A DNA stretch of 15,109 bases, from contig CAADWS010000174.1 of NCBI GenBank assembly GCA_900752815.1, positions 1 to 15,109 on the forward strand, given 5' to 3'. Both the position numbers and the translations under genes were made by a program. The stretch's first letter is position 1. Every line of letters starts with the position of its first letter. Below, one piece after another: positions 9,058-15,109 of this stretch. The stretch comes from Bacteroidaceae bacterium. Its GTDB lineage: Bacteria; Bacteroidota; Bacteroidia; Bacteroidales; Bacteroidaceae. The notes under the pieces were generated by a model. It searched no databases. It had not been told where the DNA came from and worked only from the letters and a program-made list of their open reading frames with translations.

Positions 9058-9421
9058 TCCGCGCACCAGAACTGAAGTCCCGCATCCTCCTTTTCACCGC
9101 CCGGTGCCAGTTTTCCTCACCGCTCCGAGTGCCGCTCTCCATCCGGCAACGACGAAGGATTTCGGGAGGGAAAGATGCCGATGGATACGCTCAAAAAAAC
9201 AGTCCTTACCTTGGATTCACTGAAAGTACTGACCGGAAAATCAAAAGTACTGAGAGTTTTTCCGAAAGTACTGACAGAAAATTCTAAAGTAAGGACTGTT
9301 TTTTCTAAAGTAAGGACTGTTCACGATGCGGCTCCACCGAACCCATGCACAAAAGGACACTGCTATTCGCGCTGCAACAACAACCGCGCAGAGAGCACAC
9401 AGGATTTAGGGGCAGACGCTC
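9058..9421. other. Convergent intergenic region with repeat array
   Basis: This is 364 bases between the 3' ends of the transporter (plus) and the LuxR gene (minus). The centre is the 21-bp repeat array (9194-9321). On either side (9058-9190 and 9325-9421) no gene, RNA or strong intrinsic terminator was recognised. Any terminator for the two converging transcripts is most likely the array itself, because its outer inverted arms carry an A run on the left and a T run on the right. Confidence 0.65.
9194..9321. repeat. Array of 21-bp tandem repeats with an inverted unit
   Basis: Five direct units of exactly 21 bp occupy 9217-9321. Their GTAC/GTAA cores start at 9226, 9247, 9268, 9289 and 9310. 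The first three carry AAAGTACTGA and the last two AAAGTAAGGA; the last two differ from each other at only two bases. An inverted unit precedes them: 9194-9209 is the perfect 16-bp reverse complement of 9289-9304, and part of it (9198-9209) also pairs with 9310-9321. The outer arms have an A run on the left and a T run on the right, so a long-loop (79-base) bidirectional terminator is possible. The array shares a 27-base segment (24 identities) with bases 22-48. Because 21 is a multiple of 3, one frame stays open and reads as heptads (S/K-KVLT), but I do not call a gene. Function unknown. Confidence 0.93.
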
Positions 9422-10027
9422 TTAAATATGCACTTCCTTGATGTCCACCAGTTTGTTGACGATGGCATAGATGGTAAGGCCGGCCGGAGAATGAATGTCC
9501 AGTTTTTTCGAAATATTGCGCCGATGCGTAATGACCGTATGCACCGAAAGGAACAGCTGTTCGGCAATTTCCTTGTTGGTCAGGCCTCGCACCACGCCGC
9601 ACACGATTTCCTTTTCCCGCTGGCTGAGGGCCTGCTGTCCCCCCTCAGATCCTTCCTCCTCCACACACATCTGCTCCTTTAGTTTGTTCTCCAACTCTTC
9701 CATGGAGTCATACAGCGTCAGGCTCCCGTCGTATTCCTGTAACAGGCTGCTGTCGCCTATGTGGCTGACAATGGCCACGTATTTTACGTCCGACTGCGGA
9801 TATTCCTCACGCAACCGGCCTACATTCAGCCATCCCCCGAAATTGGGATTGACCACCACAAGGTCGATCTCGTGGCTGCGCAGCACGTGATGTAACACCT
9901 CCAGCGTGGGCACTTCAACCGTATGCACCTCCAGTTCCTCAAACCGCTGGAACACGGCGGCGATGCCGCTGCGGATGATGGCCGACGCATCGGCAACGGC
10001 CACCGTCAGTCTGTTGGCCTGCTTCAT
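9422..10027 (-). CDS. LuxR/NarL-type regulator with degenerate receiver domain
   Basis: 201 aa transcription factor. The N-terminal half (about 7-118) has a response-regulator receiver fold, starting TVAVADASAIIRSGI. The usual phosphoacceptor Asp is replaced: the expected D-x-V-x-x-D stretch reads DLVVVNPNF, with Asn at 60, and the conserved Lys near the end is not evident (GSLTLYDS). The C-terminal half (134-195) is a complete LuxR helix-turn-helix: LSQREKEIV, GLTNKEIAEQLFLS, then HTVITHRRNISKKL. It should bind DNA and regulate genes, probably without classical phosphorylation. The ATG at 10025-10027 overlaps the stop of the hemerythrin gene (ATGA, four bases), pointing to translational coupling and a shared signal. 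An upstream extension of the frame lies within the hemerythrin gene and was rejected as the start. No histidine kinase gene is nearby. The target genes are unknown. Confidence 0.88.
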   Translation of the reverse strand: MKQANRLTVAVADASAIIRSGIAAVFQRFEELEVHTVEVPTLEVLHHVLRSHEIDLVVVNPNFGGWLNVGRLREEYPQSDVKYVAIVSHIGDSSLLQEYDGSLTLYDSMEELENKLKEQMCVEEEGSEGGQQALSQREKEIVCGVVRGLTNKEIAEQLFLSVHTVITHRRNISKKLDIHSPAGLTIYAIVNKLVDIKEVHI

Positions 10028-10728
10028 ATCTTCTTCTGCATTTCCCGCTCCCGACGGCGCACGGCCGGCACAAAGATAAAATCCTCCACGTGTCCGTGCT
10101 TGTCCAGTTCCTCCACGCAACTGAACAGATCGAAGAGCAGACTGTTTGTCAAGTAGTTGTCGGCCGTTGTCGGCAGATATTTGATAATGATGTTCTTCAG
10201 TTCCCGAAGTTTCTGGTCGGTCTGTCCATGCCCGCAGGCAAAGACATCAATGCCATAGCCATCTGTACACTCTCCACGCAGCAGCCGCTCCACATAGGTG
10301 AACACCTCTCCGTCCTCGAGCGCCATGTGACTGAACACCTCTCTGACATAGGTATCAAAAAAGCTGACAATCAGGGCCGCCACCTCAGCGTCGGCAGCGG
10401 TTTCCAGATACTGAATCAGCTTTTCCCGGATGGCCGGAAGTTTGAAGTCGAGGAAATAATGGTGCGACCGGCGCAGATAATCCATCAGCGTGGGCAGCGA
10501 AATCGCCTCCCACCGGTCGGGGCTGTAGCCTTCGCCCTGCAACATATAGTTGGTCACAGCGAGAAACGTGTAGCAATCCACCCCGTTCGCCCGGCACACC
10601 TCCTCGATGGTAGCCTCGCCCACGCCCAGCGACAAGCCGAAACGGCTCATCACCTGCAACAGCCCGTAATCGCTGCATATCATCTCGCTCATCTTGTCAG
10701 TCGGCACATATTTACTGGTTCTGTTCAT
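10024..10728 (-). CDS. Hemerythrin-domain protein (Ric/ScdA-like diiron)
   Basis: 234 aa, probably cytoplasmic, no signal peptide. An N-terminal DUF542-like part (about 1-62) includes IEEVCRANGVDCYTFL. The helical hemerythrin-like domain follows (about 75-225). Candidate iron ligands are all visible: H89 or H90 (RRSHHYF), H134 and E138 (SHMALE), H167 (CGHGQT), and H211 and E215 (KHGHVED), in the order and spacing known from E. coli YtfE and S. aureus ScdA. Those relatives use a diiron centre and are linked to repair of iron-sulfur clusters after NO or oxidative stress. The Cys-Cys pair often found in the DUF542 part of true Ric proteins is absent here; only C45 and C52 are nearby. The four-base overlap with a LuxR regulator suggests that this protein senses O2, NO or redox state for it, which is inference. 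Start chosen at the ATG at 10726-10728, which preserves the family's YVPTDKM N-terminus. Confidence 0.87.
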   Translation of the reverse strand: MNRTSKYVPTDKMSEMICSDYGLLQVMSRFGLSLGVGEATIEEVCRANGVDCYTFLAVTNYMLQGEGYSPDRWEAISLPTLMDYLRRSHHYFLDFKLPAIREKLIQYLETAADAEVAALIVSFFDTYVREVFSHMALEDGEVFTYVERLLRGECTDGYGIDVFACGHGQTDQKLRELKNIIIKYLPTTADNYLTNSLLFDLFSCVEELDKHGHVEDFIFVPAVRRREREMQKKI

Positions 10729-10849
10729 TTCTCTGTTTTCTTAAAAGAGGTAAAACCTTCCGGCAGCCCTGTTGCCGGCAATGCCACGAAGGCGACGGGC
10801 ACCGCGGACACAGCGCTCCGCAAACACACAGGGCACACCCGTTCCGGTG

Positions 10850-10881
10850 CAAAATTATGAAAAGGCAGACGAAAGGGCAAT
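10850..10881 (-). promoter_or_regulatory. Possible promoter of the hemerythrin-LuxR pair
   Basis: On the minus strand TAATTTTG (10850-10857) fits the TAnnTTTG -7 box. Twenty bases upstream lies ATTG (10878-10881), three of four matches to TTTG. The leader would be about 115 bases and contains a small hairpin (CCGGCA at 10760-10765 with TGCCGG at 10773-10778, 7-base loop). The rest of the 187-base gap to the helicase stop shows no gene. Confidence 0.5.
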
Positions 10882-10915
10882 ACCTAAAAATGATGAAAAA
10901 ACCGGCAGACGCTCC

Positions 10916-12883
10916 CTACAAATGTGGAGTGCCGGGTTCAACGTCCTCGCCAGAACTGCTGCCGGACGGCTCTTCGCGATGGCACCGCTCATAGAGCGCA
11001 CGATAGAAAGGATGCTTGCCCAGCGTCGACCCCGAACCGAGAATCACCAGTTTGAGACGGGCCCGCGTCATAGCCACGTTCATGCGTCGCAAGTCGGCCA
11101 GGAAACCAATCTGCCCGGCCTCGTTGGCACGCACCAGCGACACCAGGACGAAATCGCGTTCCTGCCCCTGAAAGGCATCCACGGTATTCACCGTAATCTG
11201 TCCCCGCAAGGGACGAAGCGCCTCATCGCGACGCAGGAGCCCGCGCAGATACTGCACCTGTGCCTTATAGGGCGAAATGATGCCGATGTCCACGCGTTCC
11301 TCCAGAAGCCGCGACAGCCCCACCCGTCCGGCATACTCACGCAACACCCGCAACGTCAGCTGGGCCTCTGCCCTGTTTATACGGCCGAAACTCTGCCCCA
11401 CAAAAGTCTCACGGTATTCCTCGCCTCCCTCAGTCTCCGGCGCGAGCGCATCCGTATCCACCCACACCAGCGGCCAGTCCAGCTCATCGAGCAGACTGCG
11501 GGAACGCACCTCGGGAGCCGCCTCCAGTTTTCCTCCATAAAACCATTCGGAAGAAAAGCGCATCAGCGTCTCGTTCATGCGATACTGCACCGTGAGCAGA
11601 CGCACAGCCTCAGGATGACTGCGGGCTATGCGCTCCATGAGCGTGCAACCCAGTCCGCCATGCAGGGCCTCCACACTTTTCAACGTGGGCGGCAACTGCT
11701 GGTGGTCGCCGGCCAACACCACGCGGTCGGCCTTCTGCAAGGCAATCCAGCAGGCAGCCTCCAGTGCCTGGGCGGCCTCGTCGATAAAGAGCGTATGGAA
11801 ACGGTGCCCCGTCAGTACAGGCTGCGCAGTTCCGGCCAAGGTACAGGCTATGACCCGGGCATGGTCGAAGAGCGAATGGCGGATGCGAAGTTCCAGTTCG
11901 TCGGCGTGCTCTCTCAGCCGCGCTATTTTCTGGTGAAAACTCTCCGGGCGTCCCTTCCGCGGCAGCGAATAAAGCTGGCGGATGCTGCTCCGGACCTTCC
12001 ACAAGTCGGGATAATCCGGGTGTGCCTCAAAGCGCCGCTCATAAGTGTTCTGCAACATCTTGTCTGTCACCCGCGAAGGGTTACCGATGCGCAACACACT
12101 CAAGCCCCGGTCGCTCAATTGCTCCGAAATCCAGTCGACTGCCGTATTGCTCTGCGCACAGACCAGCACCTGGGGTTCGCGCCGCAACACTTCACACACG
12201 GCTTCCACCAGCGTGGTGGTTTTACCGGTGCCCGGAGGACCATGCACCACAAGCACGTCCTTGCTGCGCAACACATCGTTGACCGCACGCTCCTGCGAAG
12301 CGTTCAACCACGGCAACCTGAGCGGACTGGCACTGCCCGCCCCCATGCTTACCGGCACCCGCGTCTGATAGAACAAGTCGCGCAACTCTGCCAGCCGCCC
12401 CTCGCGGGCCGCCATCACGCGGTCCAGCGCCTCGAACATCAGCCGATAGGTCGTTTCATCGAAATGCAACTGCACGCCCAGGCGGTCGACTGCCTGCAAC
12501 TGCGAAAGCGCTGCCGCATCCGGCAGCACGATGACCATCCGGTCGGCTTCGGCATAACTGACCGTAGCCGGAAAGTTCAGATAGTGCAGCAGTCCCGCCG
12601 CATCTTCCCCGAAAAAACAAACCGGACGCCCATACTCAAAGTTGTGCTCGATATCCGTATCTTCCTGACGGAAGACCTCCACCACGAAACGGTCCTGCGA
12701 ATTGTAATAGCTGCGTCCCAGTCGGAGGGGAAACCAGCAGTCTCCCCGCTTGACCCGCCGCCCGATGCCCTGCGCCTCCGTAATGCGCCGGAACTCGGCC
12801 TTCTCGTGCTCATACTCCTTGCGCAACAAATCACGCTGCCGCAACAGGCTGGGCATATTCTTATTGATTGTCCTGTTTTCCAT
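10916..12883 (-). CDS. UPF1/IGHMBP2-like superfamily 1 helicase
   Basis: 655 aa, cytoplasmic DNA or RNA helicase of the SF1B DNA2/NAM7 group. The motifs appear in order: Walker A GPPGTGKTT (215-223), SNTAVD of motif Ia (about 245-250), Walker B DEAAQ (368-372), motif III GDHQQLPP (392-399), motif IV QYRM (433-436), motif V TVDAFQGQERD (567-577) and motif VI MNVAMTRAR (601-609). The N-terminal 200 residues should contain the accessory domain found between the start and the ATPase core in IGHMBP2-like proteins. All catalytic motifs look intact, so an active ATP-driven translocase is expected. The nucleic acid substrate and cellular job are not deducible. I chose the ATG at 12881-12883; a TTG 33 bases upstream would add 11 residues, and an ATG at 12854-12856 would shorten it by nine. 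It has its own promoter and is separated by 187 bases from the hemerythrin gene on the same strand. Confidence 0.92.
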   Translation of the reverse strand: MENRTINKNMPSLLRQRDLLRKEYEHEKAEFRRITEAQGIGRRVKRGDCWFPLRLGRSYYNSQDRFVVEVFRQEDTDIEHNFEYGRPVCFFGEDAAGLLHYLNFPATVSYAEADRMVIVLPDAAALSQLQAVDRLGVQLHFDETTYRLMFEALDRVMAAREGRLAELRDLFYQTRVPVSMGAGSASPLRLPWLNASQERAVNDVLRSKDVLVVHGPPGTGKTTTLVEAVCEVLRREPQVLVCAQSNTAVDWISEQLSDRGLSVLRIGNPSRVTDKMLQNTYERRFEAHPDYPDLWKVRSSIRQLYSLPRKGRPESFHQKIARLREHADELELRIRHSLFDHARVIACTLAGTAQPVLTGHRFHTLFIDEAAQALEAACWIALQKADRVVLAGDHQQLPPTLKSVEALHGGLGCTLMERIARSHPEAVRLLTVQYRMNETLMRFSSEWFYGGKLEAAPEVRSRSLLDELDWPLVWVDTDALAPETEGGEEYRETFVGQSFGRINRAEAQLTLRVLREYAGRVGLSRLLEERVDIGIISPYKAQVQYLRGLLRRDEALRPLRGQITVNTVDAFQGQERDFVLVSLVRANEAGQIGFLADLRRMNVAMTRARLKLVILGSGSTLGKHPFYRALYERCHREEPSGSSSGEDVEPGTPHL

Positions 12884-12986
12884 TCCTTTATTTTTTCCAC
12901 GCCCGGCAAAGACCAACTCCGACTCAGCCGCCGGCTGTCATCATCCGTCCCCCCGAAGCGCCGCCAGCTCATCCGGCCGACAAGAA

Positions 12987-13018
12987 CAAAGGTACATATT
13001 TGTCGCGTGAAGCACAAA
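12987..13018 (-). promoter_or_regulatory. Bacteroides-type promoter of the helicase gene
   Basis: On the minus strand TTTG (13015-13018), a 20-base spacer and TACCTTTG (12987-12994) match the Bacteroides -33/-7 consensus exactly. Transcription would begin near 12980, about 97 bases before the ATG at 12883. The match is seen; activity is inferred. Confidence 0.65.
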
Positions 13019-13387
13019 AAAATTCGCGGATTCCCGTCATAGTATTCCCTCTCTGCCGTTTCCTCAAGAAGTCGTCCTGTTCCCGACGCATTCAGGAAGG
13101 GCCTTACACGGGTTACTTGCCGAAGCCGTTATCACCCATCGGATTACCGAATCGCCAGCCCCTCCTCCACATGCGTTCAACCGGCAAGAGAGATCTCAAG
13201 AAAAATAATCCATTTATCTTCCCCACCCTACACATTACGGCCGCGGGAAAAGTTTCCGCTTTATATTTTCCTTAATCTGTATTTTATCCCCCGATGCAAA
13301 AAACATAGAATTACCGGGGGAGTGATTTCTATCTAAGCAGAAAAGAGAAGGCTGCTCAGCTACTCCAAACAAAAAACTCCATTTTCT

Positions 13388-13420
13388 CTTGGCCTTTGCC
13401 GCCTCCTTTCACTACATTTG
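13388..13420 (+). promoter_or_regulatory. Possible promoter of the GLPGLI-receptor pair
   Basis: TACATTTG at 13413-13420 fits the Bacteroides -7 consensus TAnnTTTG. Twenty-one bases upstream is CTTG (13388-13391), three of four matches to TTTG; a perfect TTTG at 13395-13398 is too close (14 bases). Transcription would begin near 13427, leaving about 46 bases before the ATG at 13473. Confidence 0.5.
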
Positions 13421-13472
13421 CACAAACATTTACCTCGTGATCTTACCTTTACTCCCCAATAACCCGACTCCT

Positions 13473-14342
13473 ATGAAATATTTTCTTCTCACACTCTCCT
13501 TTCTCCTCGGCCTCAGCGTTTTTGCCGATGAGCCCCGAAAGGGTCAAGTTAAAAAAATAGACCAGGCCACCCTTTGTTGTGTCTATCTGCATTACACTCA
13601 AACTCAAAATCTGGAAAACGTGGCTGTGACGGATTCCACCGTGACTATCCTCGAAATCGGCGAACTCGTTGCCAAATATGGCGACCTCGCCGCTTATAAA
13701 GGCAAGGCCCCGGAGGGATTCTCCATAAGTTACCTCAACGGCGACCCTCGTGCAAACGATGGCATTACCGTCTATCAGGGATACCCACAGGAGAACATGA
13801 TAACTGTGCGTGAAGCACTACTGCCCAACTTCTACCTTTACGAAGAAACGCCTGCACTCGAATGGAAAATAGTGGAAGGCTCCACCACTCTGCTTGGCTA
13901 TCCGTGTGAGAAAGCCACAGCGACCTATGCCGGCCGTACCTGGACTGCCTATTTCTCGCAGGACATTCCCTCGACCCGGGGCCCCTGGAAACTGTCAGGA
14001 CTGCCCGGACTGATACTCAAGGCCGAAAGCACGGACGGCGTGCACCGCTTTGTGGCCCAGGCCCTGTTCAATGTGGAAGCGCAGGATATGGTCCTCGACA
14101 AAACTGAAAAGGATGTAACCACCACGAGAGACCGGTTCATAAAACTCCGGAACCGCCTGAAAACCGACGCTGCCTGGGCAAAAAATGCCGCATACTATCT
14201 GAACACCAAAGACATTAGAGAGGTATGGGTGGTCAAGGATAAGAACGAAGCAGGACTGGCGCCGAGCCTCAACATCAATGGCATCAGCCTACCGCCGACG
14301 GGAGGCTTCGGACATCTGTACCAGTCCCTGGAACTCAACTGA
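13473..14342 (+). CDS. GLPGLI family secreted protein
   Basis: 289 aa. A signal peptide covers about 1-18 (MKYFLLTLSFLLGLSVFA), so the protein should be exported to the periplasm or outer membrane. The family hallmark, GPWKLSGLPGLIL, lies at 170-182 with GLPGLI at 176-181. Just before it is the conserved LGYPCEKATATYAGRTWTAYF segment spread over 141-161, with Cys at 145. The biochemical role of GLPGLI proteins is not established; they are common in Bacteroidota and often sit beside a TonB-dependent receptor-like gene, as here, where the next gene begins 10 bases after this stop. A joint outer-membrane function is therefore inferred. The start was placed at the ATG beginning the signal peptide; the frame is open further upstream but those residues do not resemble a leader and overlap the promoter. 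Confidence 0.9.
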   Translation: MKYFLLTLSFLLGLSVFADEPRKGQVKKIDQATLCCVYLHYTQTQNLENVAVTDSTVTILEIGELVAKYGDLAAYKGKAPEGFSISYLNGDPRANDGITVYQGYPQENMITVREALLPNFYLYEETPALEWKIVEGSTTLLGYPCEKATATYAGRTWTAYFSQDIPSTRGPWKLSGLPGLILKAESTDGVHRFVAQALFNVEAQDMVLDKTEKDVTTTRDRFIKLRNRLKTDAAWAKNAAYYLNTKDIREVWVVKDKNEAGLAPSLNINGISLPPTGGFGHLYQSLELN

Positions 14343-14352
14343 AGAAACCGGT

Positions 14353-15109
14353 ATGAGAATCATCGCGCTGTTGCTGCTCTGCACCTTTACCATCAAGGGT
14401 TTCTCACAGAAGACGGTCTTGCAAGGAACCGTGACCGATTCGCTGGCCCGCCCTCTTGCCGGCGTAATGGTCAGAATCGTGAACGGGAACAAGGTGCTGG
14501 GCTTTACCACTACAGGAAGAAACGGCAAGTATGCCTGCACTTTCCAGCCCAGCCGGACGAAAAACGACACCATTTCCTTCCGTAAACTGAACTACGAAGA
14601 ACACCGCCAGGCCCTGCCCACCGGTTGCAAAAGGCTTGACGCGACGCTGCAACGCAGCGATTACCGACTACCCGAGGCCGTAGTCAAGGTTCCACCCGTA
14701 AAAATCTTGGGCGACACGGTGCTTTACCATCTGAAGACGTTTCTCCAGTCGGGCGACCATACGCTGGAAGAGGGACTGAAACGCCTGCCCGGCATCAACA
14801 TAGACGAAACGGGGGCCATCAGCTATATGGGGCGTAACATCAGCCAATTCTACATTGAAGGGCTGAACCTGCTGGGCGGGCGCTATAACCTCGCCACCAA
14901 AAACATTCCGGCCGAAAAGGTAACGGGCGTGGAGGTGCTGCGCCATCACCAGGCCAACAAGGTTGACAAACAGGAACTCAGCAACAACGTGGCACTGAAC
15001 ATACGACTTTCGCCAAAAGCACAACTAAAGCCCTTCGGCACCTATGAAGCCCGACTGGGATACCGCCCCGAACGGCTGCTTTACGGCGCAGGCGGCACAG
15101 GCATGCTCT
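14353..15109 (+). CDS. TonB-dependent receptor-like outer membrane protein (partial)
   Basis: The frame opens with an ATG at 14353-14355 and remains open to the window edge, giving the first 252 residues of a larger protein. Residues 1-18 are a signal peptide (MRIIALLLLCTFTIKGFS). Residues about 22-100 form a carboxypeptidase regulatory-like beta-sandwich: LQGTVTDSLARPLAGVMV, then FTTTGRNGKYACTF and DTISFRKLNYEE. Residues about 105-220 resemble a TonB receptor plug: GDTVLYHLKTF, TLEEGLKRLPGI, FYIEGLNLLGGRYNL and the IPAEKVTGVEVLRHH segment. The barrel would follow beyond the window. This layout is that of Bacteroidota outer membrane receptors paired with GLPGLI proteins; the ligand is unknown. 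It follows the GLPGLI stop by 10 bases, so the two are almost certainly one transcript. The 3' end and full length cannot be seen. Confidence 0.88.
   Translation, partial: MRIIALLLLCTFTIKGFSQKTVLQGTVTDSLARPLAGVMVRIVNGNKVLGFTTTGRNGKYACTFQPSRTKNDTISFRKLNYEEHRQALPTGCKRLDATLQRSDYRLPEAVVKVPPVKILGDTVLYHLKTFLQSGDHTLEEGLKRLPGINIDETGAISYMGRNISQFYIEGLNLLGGRYNLATKNIPAEKVTGVEVLRHHQANKVDKQELSNNVALNIRLSPKAQLKPFGTYEARLGYRPERLLYGAGGTGML

Larger units (their letters stand above)
12884..13472. other. Divergent intergenic region, helicase / GLPGLI gene
   Basis: This is 589 bases without a convincing gene. The left part is the helicase leader and promoter (up to 13018). From 13019 to about 13280 I see nothing recognisable: no RNA gene, repeat or credible coding frame. 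Between 13287 and 13366 there are short inverted repeats: TCCCCCG (13287-13293) with CGGGGGA (13315-13321), AGCAG (13336-13340) with CTGCT (13352-13356), and GGAGT (13319-13323) with ACTCC (13362-13366). They sit just upstream of the GLPGLI promoter and could be operators or chance. Confidence 0.55.

Noticed and set aside
7663..9066. 467-codon open frame antisense to the NSS transporter
   Set aside because: It mirrors the transporter almost end to end, and its composition (many Asp, Glu, Gly, His, Gln) is what the complement of hydrophobic GC-rich codons yields. No domain is recognisable.
9175..9441. 88-codon plus-strand frame with heptad repeats (S/K-KVLT type) over the 21-bp array
   Set aside because: The heptads follow from a 21-bp DNA repeat that keeps one frame open. 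The rest has no protein-like character, it runs 20 bases into the 3' end of the convergent LuxR gene, and no promoter was seen. Peptide evidence would reverse this.
10028..10120. 31-residue upstream extension of the LuxR regulator
   Set aside because: It lies entirely within the hemerythrin coding sequence; the ATG at 10025-10027 gives an ATGA overlap and starts right before the receiver fold.
10772..13042. 756-codon plus-strand frame covering the helicase gene
   Set aside because: The minus-strand frame has every SF1 helicase motif in order; this frame has none, is rich in His, Arg, Pro and Gln, and extends over both promoters flanking the helicase.
12868..13275. 135-codon plus-strand frame in the helicase/GLPGLI gap
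   Set aside because: No recognisable domain, composition unlike neighbouring genes, and it overlaps the helicase start and promoter.

Overview
The window looks like a chromosomal segment of a gut-type Bacteroidales bacterium (Bacteroides/Phocaeicola-like). The evidence is the gene families (a TamL-type lipoprotein TamA homologue next to TamB, a GLPGLI protein followed by a TonB-dependent receptor-like protein, a hemerythrin/LuxR pair), the scarcity of strong Shine-Dalgarno sites, and several intergenic matches to the Bacteroides sigma factor consensus (TTTG, about 19-21 nt, TAnnTTTG). No rRNA, tRNA, CRISPR array, phage gene or transposase was seen. The genus is inferred; there is no marker gene here.

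Layout. Positions 1-84 hold a perfect 32-bp inverted repeat. Positions 166-7372 (minus strand) are an overlapping two-gene unit, tamB then tamL, predicted to form an envelope-spanning assembly/transport module. A divergent intergenic region (7373-7701) carries a promoter for each side; the tamB one lies so close to the start codon that the mRNA would be almost leaderless. A Na+-coupled NSS-family amino acid transporter follows on plus (7702-9057). The convergent gap 9058-9421 contains five tandem 21-bp units plus one inverted unit, related in sequence to the repeat at the left edge. On minus, a diiron hemerythrin protein (10024-10728) overlaps by ATGA a LuxR-type regulator (9422-10027) whose receiver domain lacks the phosphoacceptor Asp. 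Upstream of these, also on minus, is a UPF1/IGHMBP2-like SF1 helicase (10916-12883) with its own promoter. After about 590 bp of non-coding DNA, a plus-strand pair encodes a secreted GLPGLI protein (13473-14342) and, 10 bases later, the start of an outer-membrane TonB-dependent receptor-like protein that runs off the window (14353-15109).

The genes fall into independent units rather than one pathway: envelope biogenesis (tamBL), amino acid uptake (NSS), probable O2/NO or redox signalling (hemerythrin plus LuxR), nucleic acid metabolism (helicase) and an outer-membrane/periplasmic pair (GLPGLI plus receptor). The most unusual parts are the 21-bp repeat family in the gaps at 1-84 and 9194-9321, and the coupled diiron-sensor/pseudo-receiver regulator pair.
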